This document shows, one piece after another, positions 35,367 through 47,610 of a DNA stretch of 64,000 nt. This DNA comes from Dipylidium caninum (Eukaryota; Platyhelminthes; Cestoda; Cyclophyllidea; Dipylidiidae). Where the stretch lies: NCBI GenBank assembly GCA_017562135.1, contig QEYB01000738.1, positions 1-64,000 of the forward strand, read 5' to 3'. Each line of letters starts with the position of its first letter. Positions within the stretch are counted from its first letter, which is position 1. A program made the position numbers and the translations under genes. Under the pieces are notes generated by a model. That model saw nothing but the letters and a program-made list of their open reading frames with translations, was not told where the DNA came from and ran no database searches.

Positions 35367-35705
35367 TCAAAAAGGACGGAAAAAGGAGCGCCATTTGCAG
35401 AGCCCACTTGGTTTAATTAAGGAAAGCCCTGTGACAGCCTTGAATAAGCCCACACGTGGGACAGTTTCTTTCCACTGTATCTCAAACTGTCTATATGAAC
35501 AGAGGCTTGACGGTGCAGAAAATGGATGCCGGCTTTCAGTTATTTCGGCAATTTCCTTCCCCCCGTCTTCGTCGTCTTCATGGCCGGACATGACTTCAGG
35601 GCTTATTGAGTTATCCGTGCCATCGATGGATGACAAAGACGAGTTGTCCACCTCAGCAAGTAGTAGATGCGCCGTGTTTTCCATCGTGTTGTCGGATGCT
35701 GACAT
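35367..35705 (-). CDS. Acidic-protein exon-like ORF, inverted copy 1
   Basis: The minus-strand frame includes NSSLSSIDGTDNSISPEV, then GHEDDEDGGKEIAEITES. It aligns with the plus-strand frame at 36402-36659 (NSSLSSVDVVDSSISSEV, then NDEDDEDDADDKEKGEIDEI). Synonymous-looking differences and a kept frame in both copies favour a coding origin. The C-terminal half of this frame runs into a TATTTAAGG-like module (35460-35401, minus) and is probably not original. Function unknown. Confidence 0.4.
   Translation of the reverse strand: MSASDNTMENTAHLLLAEVDNSSLSSIDGTDNSISPEVMSGHEDDEDGGKEIAEITESRHPFSAPSSLCSYRQFEIQWKETVPRVGLFKAVTGLSLIKPSGLCKWRSFFRPF
35401..35460 (-). promoter_or_regulatory. Degenerate TATTTAAGG-like module
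   Basis: The minus strand reads GGGCTTATTCAAGGCTGTCACAGGGCTTTCC, then AAGTGGGCTCTGCAAATGGC. The TATA core is damaged but the downstream blocks are in place. It lies directly after the acidic exon-like ORF on the same strand. Confidence 0.35.
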
Positions 35706-36401
35706 TGCTCACTATGGATGTGCGTCGGTGTTGGACCATGACAGTGAACTGGAATGATCGGCGTCTAGGAGGTCGCTGGTATTCGATGAATGGTTGGTGA
35801 GAGGTCGGACGCCGAAGAGCCAATCAGAAGGCGACCTTAAGAATGACAACGCATAAGCGCGTGACTCGGATCAAAGGGCGGTTGGAGGGTAGAAGGAGAG
35901 AAGGTCGTTATTTGGGGAGTGAAAACGCCGTTTTCTTTTCTAGTTCATATCCGCTTGGTCTACGTTCTTACGACACTAATCCCGACGCCGACGTCACCCT
36001 CGCTCTAGCCTGCATGAGGAATCTGGTTGAGGTGATGGCCATTCATTGGACGGTGTGGCGTTCCATCTACTTCCTACTTCTCATCCACCTCGATGTCCCA
36101 TAACCCCCTACACTATCGGAGTCGGTGAGTAATAGAACAGAAATGCATGTTGCCTCCTGACTTCCTACCTACGTTTATTGAATTCAGCACCATCGGTGCG
36201 TTTTTTTGCGTTTGAAGACGCCGAATCAGGAGTGCGCAGGAACTCCCTTCACACCTCCTGACGGAGTTGACATTCGACAAGCTCCCATAAAGGCTGGCAG
36301 TTTGGTTATTTTAAGCATATACAATCAAATTTGGTGTTGCAGTTCAGTGACGCTTGCCATAATACAACAAAGCAGAGAGCAATCAGCTAGACTTCAACGA
36401 A

Positions 36402-36659
36402 ATGCGCTGGCATCCCTCAACATTGACAACCGATCCCTTTGATGACCACAACTCGTCTCTATCGTCCGTCGATGTTGTGGACAGCTCGATAAGCTCTGAA
36501 GTCACGTCCAGCCTAAATCTCGCCTCCACGGGCAACGACGAAGACGACGAAGACGATGCGGACGATAAGGAGAAGGGGGAAATTGACGAAATAACTGAGG
36601 GAAACTTCTGCGATGCTGCAGCGATTCATGCTACTGCTCTTGCACGCAAGAAGAGTTGA
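36402..36659 (+). CDS. Acidic-protein exon-like ORF, inverted copy 2
   Basis: This is an 85-residue frame with a Ser-rich start, the NSSLSSVD motif, a strongly acidic run (NDEDDEDDADDKEKGEIDEI) and a basic end (ALARKKS) before a TGA stop. It is homologous to 35367-35705 on the opposite strand, about 700 bases away, forming an inverted pair. No family is recognised. It may be one exon of a larger gene or a relic. Confidence 0.4.
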   Translation: MRWHPSTLTTDPFDDHNSSLSSVDVVDSSISSEVTSSLNLASTGNDEDDEDDADDKEKGEIDEITEGNFCDAAAIHATALARKKS

Positions 36660-38840
36660 CTCGCAAGCAGAGGTGCATCACTGCCATGCACACGGCGTAA
36701 ATCGCATTCGACTGAACGTTGAGAATTATGAAAGCTCTGGAAAAGAACATCATCAAATTGTATGGACAAAATACAAAATGTGAGGAGGCGGTCAAGCGGG
36801 ACGACGCAATAAGCGAAGAAGCATGGTTTCATGTGAGTGAGAAGAAGGTAATCGAGGCATCCTTCCCCACAGACGTTTTCAATACAGTTTGGTTTGCTTT
36901 CGGATTTGGTTTCTGTGACCTTCTTGTAGAATGCACTGGTGTGGAATTGCTGATGGAAAAAACTCTTTTGCAATTCGACACGGAGGCAGCCGAAAGTAGA
37001 GAATCAAACAATCCAATGAAATTACAAGCTCAGCGCCGAGAGGGTTCGTTAGAATTAAAGTAGCATCAAGTGAGAATATGCGAAGAACAGAGTGTGGATA
37101 ATTTTCTTAGCGGCCTGTTACTCGGCCGACCTCATGCGCTACGTGCAAGGGACACTGTGGAGCAGGACTTCTTCGACTTCCGGGAGGTCGGCACCGTCAC
37201 CAGGACCGTCGTAATTAACGCGATGGCTGCATTTTGTCCTTTTTTGCTTTCGAATAAATTCACAGCAGAAAGAAATGCGTCTGTATCATTTTTTCACTTT
37301 CCGTGCGCTAATTGGCGTTTTTTCCCACCCCGATTGGGAGGGTGAGAGCTTTCAGCCACATATTTTGTTCACTTCAAGACTCCTAACCGATGCCTTATTC
37401 TCCACTCTGGACAGTTCATCAGACCTTACACCAGGCGCCGGTGTGGGGCTTGTGCCTGGTGGAGTTGACGTGAGTTCAACATCGACAACACTTTCCTTCG
37501 TCTAAAACCGCATTGCAGACTCAAAAATGCTCAGGAGAAATTGGTGCCCCTGTCCTGCCTCTCGCCTTGGTGGTTATGCGGGGGACCGAGAGTGATGCCA
37601 ATTAGTTAAGACCCAACTCGCATCAGATGAGGAGTGATATAAGTGGAGTTGAGGTCCGCTGTTTGTACTGTTGTGACGGGCTTTTTTCTTCTTCCAAAAC
37701 CAATGAAATAGGTGTTAAGCGGAAGTACAATCGCACTGGGCGGTTACGCTTCTTTAAATGTACATTTAACGAGATAAGTGTTGTGCCAGAGCGCGACACC
37801 ACTTCTGTTAGGCGACACTGATATTACACGAAATGCAGTCCCAAAATAGTTATCATTCTAAGAAAGTTCCGTCTCTCCCCAGTTCCACCTCGTGACGCTC
37901 AGTGATGCTGGCAAATCGGTGATGCACCACATGCACACGCCCACTTACCCATCTTCATGAGGCAAAATTGTGCTTTCAAATGGCAGCTGTCGTCTCCATT
38001 TGCCACTCATGAGGCTACAAAATTCGTCAGTCTCTCCAGACATCCTCCCACGGGCTGAGGCCACAGGCGCGCCAATGTGGGGGTGGGTGGATAAGATGCA
38101 TCGCTAAACCGCCTCTCCCTACTTCCCGACCTCCCGAAGACTCCACTTCACTCCTCATCACTAGCTTCATACCGCCTGAGTGCATAGCAAGATTACATGA
38201 CGATCTGGGGAAGTCGCTTAGGAGTCCATTGTCGGTTTTCAAACCTAACTATTCTGGCATGTCCTCATGCAGTTAGTGTTAATTGTCACCTCTGTTGCAC
38301 CCGGTCAACTGCAACTCACGCTGTATTAATCACCGGCACTGATTACAATGGAGGGAAAGTCACAAAACCTTTTCAAAGTTCATTTAACTCGTCGGAAACG
38401 CGATGCAAAGGGGTCAGCCACGTAGATGTTGTCCTGCTCGGGAGCCACTCTTGCACATATCAGTTTGCCTGCACAATTAGGTCGGCGTTGTCACCTACGT
38501 AGAACGGACGACTGGGTGGCTTGCTCGCTTAAGGTCAAGCCTACATGTGACTGGACACAGGTGCATAGCATCGCCAGCAACATTTGCGAGCATTCACATG
38601 TTCTTTCACAGGCTCTCCGTTTGGCGGCCTCATAGTTATCTCTAGTATGGTGTTATGAAAGATAAAACGGGGAGAAGCGGCCAATACCTCGAGGTATTCA
38701 GAGGCCTGCCTGCCAGCAGGTAAAAATATACCTAGTTAAGCCCTCAGTTACGCCGGAGATCATTTTGTCGTGAAGGTTGAAACGGCATGAATGCAAATCT
38801 ATGGCGGAGTTGGTGCTTGGAACATACCCTTTCTCAACAG
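36660..38840. other. Stretch without a recognisable gene
   Basis: The open frames (36719-37063 plus, 37275-37505 plus, 38197-38502 plus) are short and show no recognised motif, signal peptide or homology within the window. Nothing further is supported. Confidence 0.4.
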
Positions 38841-38849
38841 TCCACTTCA

Positions 38850-39200
38850 TTTCGTTTCACGTTTGCGTAGAAATATGATTGATAAGCGCTTCGCACATGA
38901 TTGGTGGCAATTTCTACTCGATTCATCGTTTCTCGTGATGGTGAGATGACGTGGCCTTCTCCCCAGGCTACTTGCTTCAGTGGACATCGCAGTCTGCTGC
39001 CGCCTGTCTTCTCCTACCTCAAATATTGTAGCCGTGACGAAAGGCACTGACCACTTGACAAAGGCTGCGTCATCTGGTGCCTATGCTCGAAGCTCCCCTC
39101 TGCCGTGGAACACTGGTATTTCACCCGCCTCCCTCTGCCCACACCTACTTCGCAGTACTGTTGCTTTTTTCGTCACTTTTCCTTCCCTAAAATAAAAATT
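38850..39200 (-). repeat. Inverted repeat pair, left copy
   Basis: On the minus strand, GGCACCAGATGACGCAGCC is followed by a frame reading EVGEDRRQQTAMSTEASSLG. The right copy (39430-39780, plus) reads EVGEDRQHPATQQQTAISTE. Identity is high over about 200 bases and fades outward. The spacer is about 250 bases, so the locus could fold into a hairpin if transcribed. Confidence 0.55.
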
Positions 39201-39429
39201 ACCCACAGTGCATACTGGCGCCCTCTCATCAGAGGCGAATGATGAAGTCCAAGTGCATTCGCCCTCGTGTGCGCACAGTCAACAGACAGACAAGGTGCCT
39301 TTCCACCACTAACAAGGGTAGTTTCAGGATTCTTGCGTCTGGCAATCAGCTTCAACGTCGATGATGCAGAGCATGTGAAGTAAACTTCAGAGGAGGCTGT
39401 CGAGTGTCGCAGATAATTATGAAGCAGTG

Positions 39430-39780
39430 ATATCAGTGGTGACGAAGAACATGTGAATGGAACAGACCTATGTATTTGCCACTCGCCACGTGTCCGGCCT
39501 CACTATAGGCCCAGATACATGAACCCCAGCGTCCGGTATAGGCACCAGGTGGTGCGGCTTATTGTCAGATGGTCAGTGCCTCCCGTCATGGCTGCAAGAT
39601 TGGAGGTAGGGGAAGACAGGCAGCACCCAGCTACTCAGCAGCAGACTGCGATATCGACGGAGACAAGTAGCCTGAACAGAAGGCCACGTCAACAGCAGTT
39701 TAAACCACGAAGTGAATTTCCAAGTGATTGTCAAACCTCCTGTCTTCATGTCCATAGGCATGCGTGTCATACTGGCATCC
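39430..39780 (+). repeat. Inverted repeat pair, right copy
   Basis: Partner of 38850-39200. The 144-residue open frame across it (39453-39887) is the longest in the area but has no recognised domain, and its left partner keeps only part of the frame. It is probably a repeat-derived frame rather than a gene. Confidence 0.55.
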
Positions 39781-39889
39781 AAAATTCTGTGGAGAATTCC
39801 GTGCATGCCGGGAACTGGAAATTGGGCACCTCGGATCGGCTAGTCAAAGGGCCATCTGGTCCACGTATCTGGATTCACTCAGACTGATT

Positions 39890-41100
39890 TAGTGGGCTTC
39901 CAGCACAAGCACCAGAACGCGCACCATCGTTTCCTCATTTTTATTCCATATTAATTTGCACCTCAGACAAAGCAGTGTGTTCAATGGAAAGGAGCTCTGA
40001 CTTGACCGGTTTCGTCGGGAAGGGCAGCTAGTGATTTGGGAAGATTGCGAAGTCAGTGTATTCGCTGTGAGGTCCTTTTGTAGCGCTCCAAAATCGGCGC
40101 TGCCGCAGTCAGTGCAGCTGCAAGGTAGTACGCCTCTGCGGGGTGATGAAAGAGCCTCAATGCATGAATCCTCAAATCAGTTGAAGGGACCTGGAGAGGC
40201 CAAGGCGACAGTTGTAGACAGACTCCTTACTACTACTCACTGCATGCGATTTGTGGTCTAGAAATCAGGTTTCGACTAGAACTCATGTTTGCCGGTGAAA
40301 GAAGAGATTTGTACCCATGTCCTGATTCCGAGGACTTGGCTTGAAATATTGCATCTCTGACGTTAGCGCGTGTTACTTCATGCCCTTCTTCAGACATTCA
40401 GCCTAACACCCAGTCGACACTTCTTTTCGTACGCGTCACTTCGTCGACGACAGGAAACAGCTGGCAGCGCTGTCTCCTGCCGTCCCTTCTCAGTCCCTCC
40501 TCCCGTACGTCGATGTGTGTGCCGAGAGGAGGCAACGCACGTAATGCTGGTTCTCGTGCTAGTTGAGCACAAAGGAGCGTAGTGGAGGGGGTAGTGAGAC
40601 GGGCTGAGCTGTGGCCACCAGTTGGCTCCCCAAATAGGCGGCAACTGCAGTCAGCTGAGTTCGAGCAGAGCACACACTTGCAAATGAGGAGTCCGTCGCC
40701 AATGCCGAGAGCGAGGAAAAGTCACCAACTTCAGGTCATCCATCCGTGATTCCATCTTGCTCTGTGATTTCTATTTCGCGCCCGAATTTTGCGTGCAACG
40801 AGATTAATTTGTAATTAACTAACCAATGAGTCTGGTTCACTAGCCCTGGTATGGTAAACTTCCTACTCATTCCCGCCTTCGGCTTATGCTTCTTTCTACT
40901 GGAAGGTCAAAGCGGGGCTGTTGATCAAAATGACTGGGGACGAAGATGTTTCGATTAGCCCTCCGTCTCTGAGATGATGTACGTGTTCGCAAGACACGCA
41001 ACTTAACCGGCGTTATGGCATTTAGTCTCGCAGCCAAAGGAAGTGGAGGAGGCAGAGAAGACTTTTCATAAAGCGAAGACACTAACAGGTGAAGGGAGTC
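39890..41100. other. Stretch without a recognisable gene
   Basis: Only short open frames in all six frames; no repeat partner or promoter-like motif was recognised. Confidence 0.4.
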
Positions 41101-41104
41101 GAGT

Positions 41105-41345
41105 GAACGTGTGGCTTGGTGTCACGCGACGTGGGTTCGACACTACCTCGTGGCTTCAGACTGCTTCCATGCAATTCCGCTATGCGTAACCGGCCCACCT
41201 TCAAATTCGCAAGCATGGCTTTCGCACCGGAGAAGAGAACCTTCAAGTCGACTAGTCTACGAGCCCACCAGTCAACAGGGTCCTGGTGGGCAATCTGGGT
41301 AGATCTCAGACCCCTATTGCTCTAATTCAATTCAATTCAATTCAA
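41105..41345 (+). mobile_element. Candidate tRNA-like SINE with AATTC tail
   Basis: A B-box-like GGTTCGACAC lies at 41134-41143, with a weak A-box-like GTGGCTTGGTGTC 22 bases before it. After about 200 bases of non-coding body comes an (AATTC)n tail (41324-41345). The block before the tail (GGTAGATCT...TTGCTCTAATTC) resembles that before the ATT tail of the 11383-11640 candidate. The A-to-B spacing is shorter than usual, which weakens the call. Confidence 0.35.
41324..41345 (+). repeat. (AATTC)n microsatellite
   Basis: Four to five tandem AATTC units, probably the tail of the preceding short element. Confidence 0.85.
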
Positions 41346-41759
41346 AGCCTGTTAATCTCGATCGAAATACACGGAAACCTCCGAATCGACTCACATTGAG
41401 GAGACGAAAGTGCAGACAAAAGCTACTGATTGAGAACGAGGTGGAAGTGCCTTTTCCTAAGAGACAGGCCAGAGGAAAGGGATGCCTGGGGTAGCTCAAG
41501 AAGACAGTTTTTGGGAGGGTCGTATAAAATGCGAAGGCGACCGATCGCAGCGTGGATAGCTGGAGAATTGGAAGCAGTCAAATAGACGAGTGTGGTCTAT
41601 TTATGGTGGAAGACTAGGCGGGGGCTGTGTTCGCCAAAATATTCCTGGCAAGGGGGAAGTGAATAATGAATTAGTCCAACCTCTACTAAGTATGTCAATT
41701 CATCGGTTTTCGTAAAGGAAATGCGGGGGCAGGAGGAATTTGGTCGAGAGCAACTGAGT

Positions 41760-41950
41760 AACATTGCGCTGAATGCCTCAATGAATAGAACACGTCAACA
41801 ACTGAGATCCAGTCACCTTTGTTCTCGTAAATTCGGAGACGGCTGCACCACGAGAGGGCGACGACTGGTCTCCACTCTCTGCTTATTTAAGGTCCCGTCA
41901 CAAGGCTTTCCTCATTTTGACTAAGAAGGCCCTGTTGATGACATTAATCT
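41760..41950 (+). promoter_or_regulatory. TATTTAAGG promoter-like module, copy in 41.8 kb repeat
   Basis: GCTTATTTAAGG is followed by TCCCGTCACAAGGCTTTCCTC and AAGAAGGCCCTG, matching the order at 27791. The upstream block GATCCAGTCAC also matches. It sits at the head of the 42-kb direct repeat. Confidence 0.4.
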
Positions 41951-42019
41951 TTCCATCCTTTCCTGTTGTAGTCTGCGCTTTAATGATGATCAATCTGTCA
42001 ATTCACCTCCCTTTTTCCC

Positions 42020-42500
42020 GCAACATAAGTCTTAATATCACCTGCCGTGCCTTTCCCTTAACCATGCCTTCACGAAAATGGAAGATTCGTTGGAGATAGT
42101 CAACGCGCCAGGAGGTTGTGACGGATCTCCGATAAGAATACAATGGGTAAGACCAGCACCATCTCAATGATACACCTACAGCTTGCTCTGGCGAAGTACT
42201 TTACATGTCGAACCTAACACCTCAACACGCTTCCCCACGATTTCTCATAAATCACCCACTCTCGGAGTATTTGCATCGGGCACATGCCTGTCTTCCTTGA
42301 CCGCTACATCATTTGCTATGGGGGGATAAAGTGTGGACGGCTTGTTACTGCCGTGTTTAGAGACAAGCCGAGCCTAAAAGAATATCTTCGTGGGGTGCTT
42401 TTCATGCTCAACACTGGACATCCTCCTAGGATCCAAGGATCTGGCAGTCTACGCAGTTTAACTTCGTACTTCGAAGGATACATTGTTTGGAGAATGTAAT
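42020..42500 (+). repeat. Direct repeat, copy 1 (pair with 63320-63790)
   Basis: Shared ordered blocks are AACATAAG, GTCAACGCG, GACGGATCT, AGCACCATCTC, ATAAATCACC and CTAAAAGAATATCTTCG. Copy 2 has equivalents of each at 63326, 63468, 63488, 63523, 63600 and 63741. Divergence is substantial, and no frame is kept throughout. Confidence 0.5.
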
Positions 42501-42659
42501 GGACTAACGTGCGTGTTGGTAGAGTGGACCAGGCGGAAGCGACAAAGTGGGGACTTTCCTAGGGTTTCAAGAGACGGTTTACAAAGTGGTACTGTCAATC
42601 AGAGAATAGAGATATGAAGGAGGGCCCAGATGAATGCTTATCGACGTCAACTTACGCAT

Positions 42660-43790
42660 TGTTCGGCCACGTTCATGGGGTGGAGATGAACGTTAAAACA
42701 AGTCAAAATCCACCGACGGCAGACTCATTATCTGACACCTGAGACGCCTACGCGGTTCTACCAGTTGGTGTGCAATTGCTCCGAGCAGTCCTCACCCTGT
42801 CGACCCCACTGGTTGCCATTGTCGTCCTGCTGGTGTGCTAGTGCTGATCTCTGCTGTGGTCTTCTCCATGGGCCTCAGCGTATAAGCTAATCCTACTGCA
42901 GCACCAAATTAATGCGAAAGAAGTTTCGCGTGAGTTTGTCTCAGCCCATTTATTCCACCTGACTCCCTTTGTCAGAAGGCTTCAACCTACTCCTTTGCCT
43001 TCAAGAGAGGCGATAAAACTCGTCGTCGTCCCCAGGAAATTGAGACCTCATTGGGATAGGAGGGTGTGAAGTAGCTGGTAGCGAGTGAGAAGTGTGGGCG
43101 GATTTAGTTGAATGGGAGGTAGGTGAAAAGATGTATTAATGTCATAGTCCTCGTGATCTGTCATCATTTGGTAGGACTGATGATTGAACAATGGAAGAGA
43201 TAATCACATACACGTACACAAACTGCCACACAAGATATTATGAGGTGTGAAATGGAGGTTATTTACTTTACCTCCTTTATAATTCAGGTCTTTACAGCAG
43301 CAACCGCACATTAGCAAGCGGGCCCTTATCTTAGATGGTATCGAAACGGAAAAGGAATTGGAAATGGAAATAGAGGGACGGTCGGCAGAGAAGGTGGAAG
43401 CAGAGATGATCTCAGATGTGGAAGTGGAGGCCAGGACGGTACTTGAGGATTAGGACAGAGAGGAAGAAGGAAGACGAAGTGGGGGAGAAGAAGAGGCGGA
43501 ATGGAGAATAACAACGAAATAATAACTGTCGGAGGTAGAATGTGGAACAAAAGAGAATGTGAATCCACGTAATCAAGAGACACGGGAGCAGAATGAGAGG
43601 ACGAATTACAATTGGGGGGCATTGCCACGGGAAGAGCAGTCTGGGGAAGATGACTCTAAGTCGGCTAAAGAAGCACTCCAACGCATCCGTGAGTGTTCAC
43701 TTCGTCTTTTGGTCAACGTAGTCATTCTGAGGAGTGTGGTGCAATGGTGTATCAGTGATTTTTGACTGAAGAGAATGTGTCTCCCCTAAA
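42660..43790. other. Stretch without a recognisable gene
   Basis: Purine-rich (plus strand) from 43330 to 43510, which creates artificial Pro/Leu/Phe-rich frames on the minus strand. No gene is supported. Confidence 0.4.
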
Positions 43791-43799
43791 CAGTTGCCA

Positions 43800-44700
43800 A
43801 CCGAATGCGTTGCAAAGAGGAGATGCTGCCGGCGTAACCATCCACAGCACCATCTCCCATCGGCAGCACTCATTTGCCCGTGACGCAGTTACTAGGCCTA
43901 TGTATTGCTTATGGACAGTTTGAAATGTCGCCCACCTGGATCGGAGTTTTCGTGGGCATGTCACACGCAGTAACAGCACCGCATGTGTCCTCGCACGTCG
44001 TCTCGTCGTCTGGCCAGTCAATGCTGTATGCATGGCATGGCTGAACTGAAACGAGGGAAAACAGATGGTCTTCCTTCTTTCGTCTCATGGTCGCTTCCCA
44101 TTTAACTGGAGGTTCGCGAAGTCCTGCCTATTCACCCTATGCCAAATGCAACATAGTATACGTCGATTTTGAAGGGGCTCCCTTCCACTCCTACATTTGT
44201 ACCTACTCTTCCGCCTGTCTCACTGCGTATCTGCCACACTGCCGCCCTTCAATTATCAGTCTCGCAACAAGTTCCACCTCCCACCCCCTACCTGATGTTG
44301 AAAAAAGACCAACTCACTGCCATCGCCTCCACCTAAGTCGACTCGATGTAGGGATTGTCACCTCCTACCTGCCCCCAGTTCCTCACTTTAACACGTCCAC
44401 ACACTGATTTGAGTGCCTGCCTCTCGGAAGTGCAACTCACCATCCTGCGTGAATCAGTGCCCCATCTCGCCTATCAAAATTTCTATCCCAAGCAGACGCC
44501 TCAGCCCCTTAGCACGCCTCAGTGCTCTCATCGCACGCACCTCCACACTACTCGTGGCACCGAGTGACGCTTCCGCCTGTTACGGAAGTCTACATGCTCA
44601 GTGGAATCGCAACTAAGTGGCTTCGTTCCAAGTCGATACCCACATCTCCGCTACATACCTTCCGCCCGACCACCAACCACCAACTTGGAAATCCTCCCCG
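43800..44700 (+). repeat. Centre-only copy of the inverted-arm element
   Basis: From TGGGCATGTCACACGCAGTAACAGC through CTGAAACGAGGGAAA, the ACGTCGATTTTGAAG block and GCGTGAATCAGTGCCCCATC, this follows 28560-29110 in order. The flanking arms are missing. Confidence 0.45.
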
Positions 44701-45744
44701 CTTACCCTTCACCCTAATATACGACAACCTGATGTGGCAGTTGGGCGTAAGAGAAATGGGACTTCACTGAGGATGAGGATACCCGACTCAAGAGAGATGT
44801 AAGCGAGCACAAGGGTGAAGCAAACGTGAATGCATTCCATCTCATTGGAAGATGATGAATGCCGACCAGGTGGCAGTGATCAGCGAATGCGGCATATGTA
44901 TTGTGGAAATGAGAGAAAAGGAATGAGAGGGATGGGAATGCATGGCGGAGAAAAGTGGTGAATGGAAAAATCATAGCTCCTCGGAGCGACAGTTCGGGGG
45001 ACGGTTATTGTGACATGAATCCGAAGAAACATTTGATGCGTATTTATTACCTGATGTCGGAGTAGATAACATGCCGAAGCGAGGGTAGGTCGACGAGCAC
45101 CACATTCACCACCAGAATTAATGGTGCGACAGCGTTGCCTCGTGCTCCCTTGCCTGCTTCTTGATTTGTCGATCCTCTTCTTCGACGCAATCGAATGCCC
45201 TTTTCAGTTAGACTGTTTAGTCAAATTAGCCAGTATGATTTTTGTCCAGATGAGACGCATAGAGGAGTTGCTGAGGGACGAAGGAATTGGAGACTTAACA
45301 CTCTTAACAGAAATGTCAGCTGCAATGTGATTTGACTCAATTGTTTTTCTTCGTTTTCACATTTCCTCCTTCTCCTTCTCCGATTCCGCCTGCAGTGCCC
45401 GAACGTATTTGCTTAGGAAGAACAGCAAAATAAGTGGATCAGGCGTGAGCACATGCACTTCTACAATGCAGGCGATACGAGGCGAGGAGTCGCTAGAAGT
45501 TGCAAGGGGGCGAGAGAAGGCGAGAGGTGAGGTGAAACAGAATTGTAATTTGGTCGCGACACACTTCGCGAGGAGCGGGTTTTCTGTTGCCGACTCAACC
45601 TGGATATTGGAGCGTCACAACACTCCACATATCTGCCTTGAGCGACTAAGCTAACCGTAATTAAGCCTACGGTTGCAATGGTTTCTTGGCCGACACCTTA
45701 GGTGTGAGTTGTACGTTGGGCGGAAGCACTGTCGAAATGTGCGG

Positions 45745-45954
45745 CTACTCATTTAGGTCGTAGTAATCGTCCACCGCTTGCTCTTCCGGCAAGTGTGTAG
45801 CCTTTAGCAAGATTGTCATGGGCCGTTCCTGTTGTTTGGACTGTGGTTGTTTTCGTTGTGTATTGTGGCTTTTTTGACTCTCGTAAACAAGCTGAAGTGA
45901 CAGCAGACACTCCCGGATCGACAGGCGGGAGTGAGGGAGGAAAGAAGGGTTCAA
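45745..45954 (-). CDS. ORF fragment with conserved C-terminal tail, copy 2
   Basis: This 69-residue frame ends MTILLKATHLPEEQAVDDYY and then DLNE. It aligns over its last 60 residues with 29210-29390, including the QPQSKQQER stretch, and more weakly with a relic at 62.4-62.6 kb. The upstream part (LSIRECLLSLQLVYES) also resembles FLIRSVCAVILQFFREP at 62.6 kb. A coding ancestry is likely; present function is not shown. Confidence 0.3.
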   Translation of the reverse strand: MNPSFLPHSRLSIRECLLSLQLVYESQKSHNTQRKQPQSKQQERPMTILLKATHLPEEQAVDDYYDLNE

Positions 45955-47610
45955 ATGCGAGATGTCATTCCATGTTAAGGTGATTGAGGCGGCTTGTTAC
46001 TTGGCAATTGGGTGTTGGGGGTGGAAAGCTTATCAGCTCAAATGGGCCGATCGCACTGATTCACCCGCAGTGGAATGATCCGCATGCCGCACACAGGTTG
46101 GGGAGTTGCGCCTCCGAGAGGTTGGCACTTGATCGAGTCTTTGGACGCGCTCGATTAAGCAACTGCGTGCAGGCAGGTGACAATCGCTACACCGAGTAGA
46201 TTTGGATGGAGACGATGGGAAAGGCCTTTGTTCAACATCAGGTCAGAAGGCGAAGCACATTCCGAGTGTGATTATCGAAGGCAGGCGGCAAGATGGTGAC
46301 GCAGTGAGACAGGCGAAATAATAGGTGCAAACAAAGGAGCCCCTTCAAAATCGACACAAAATGTGTTTAATTTGCGTGCAGTGAAGAGGGAGAACTCAAT
46401 TAACTTCCAATTGAATGGAAGGCGACCTCGAGTTGATGAACGAAAAGCGATCTATTTTTCCTCTATTCAGTCAATTCAACCACGCTGAACTGACAGCAGC
46501 CAGACGTGGTGCCTACACGACTCGAGGCGCGAGGCCACAAGCTATGCTATTAGTGCGTCCCCAATGACCACCAAATGCCCAATCTACATAGGAGACATTT
46601 CAAAATATCTCTAATCAATTCATGGCCATAGCAACTGCGTTATTGGCGCATGAGTGTTGCCCAGAAGGGGTTGTACAGCGGTGGGAAAACGGCGATAGCC
46701 TTTCTCTGTCTCTGCCTTTAACATCTTGTTGCCCCGCATCCTGCCCTTCAAGCTCAATGGGTGGTGCTTCGGGTGGACCACGCTCACGGTGAATGCGCAC
46801 CTGCTCCGAGGCAAGAAGCTTCGGTGCGGTGGAGGTGGCGAAAGCCACTCTTCACATCACCGTAATCATAACCACTGTCATTTGACTTTGTGATTCAGGT
46901 GAATCCCGCTCTGTGTCAGAATCGAGGGGCTCTCCGCAGAATAAGAGGAGGAGTCAGACAGGTAGGGCCATGTCAGAATTCGAAGAAAAACGAGCCATCC
47001 TGCACTTATTTTGCTGTGGCTTGGCTAGCAAAGACATGCGGGAGAGTTCCTAGCGATGTAGGGGAAGAGGAGTGGGAGACTGCGGAAATGAGAAAAAGAA
47101 GGAGAACAACTAAGAACACGATTAAATCCCGGTACAGTACATAACATGATTCCATACCTCGTCAGTCGACTTTGCTGTTTAGAGCCGTAAGTCTTGAACC
47201 TAAGCGCGGAGAAGAAAAATTGTGACAATGGGTGCACTGCGGAAGACGGCTTGGGGGCTTGTGGACGATTAACGTATGGGAGAGTGGGACGAGGGTGGTG
47301 CTGAAAGTCGATGAAGGCGAATTTGCTGTTCACGCCGTCTGTGCAGAGAGAGTCTGTGATTACATTCCTTCACGGTTGTTGCCTCAATGAAGTCTTGTCG
47401 TTGTTACGTCAGTGATGCAGAGGGAAATCGTTACTCCTGCTCGAGGCAGCAACAGTCGAAGCATTGACTAAAAAGTGAATCTTGATTGCATTTGCCTTCT
47501 TCCGCAGATTCCTCTACAAACATCCTTTAGCATCACTAAGCGCAGCTTGCATCAGGAAGGGAGGGAATTGAGAGTGCCGTTTGCAGCGCCTACTTGTCGG
47601 ATATGAGGGA

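Noticed and set aside
35062..35757. 231-residue plus-strand open frame, the longest after the SLC10 exon
   Set aside because: It lies antisense to the acidic exon-like ORF, which has a conserved opposite-strand partner at 36.4 kb. The plus frame is not kept in that partner, so it is treated as a shadow.
43326..43681. Pro/Leu/Phe-rich minus-strand frames
   Set aside because: They arise from a purine-rich low-complexity stretch on the plus strand; no start context or domain.
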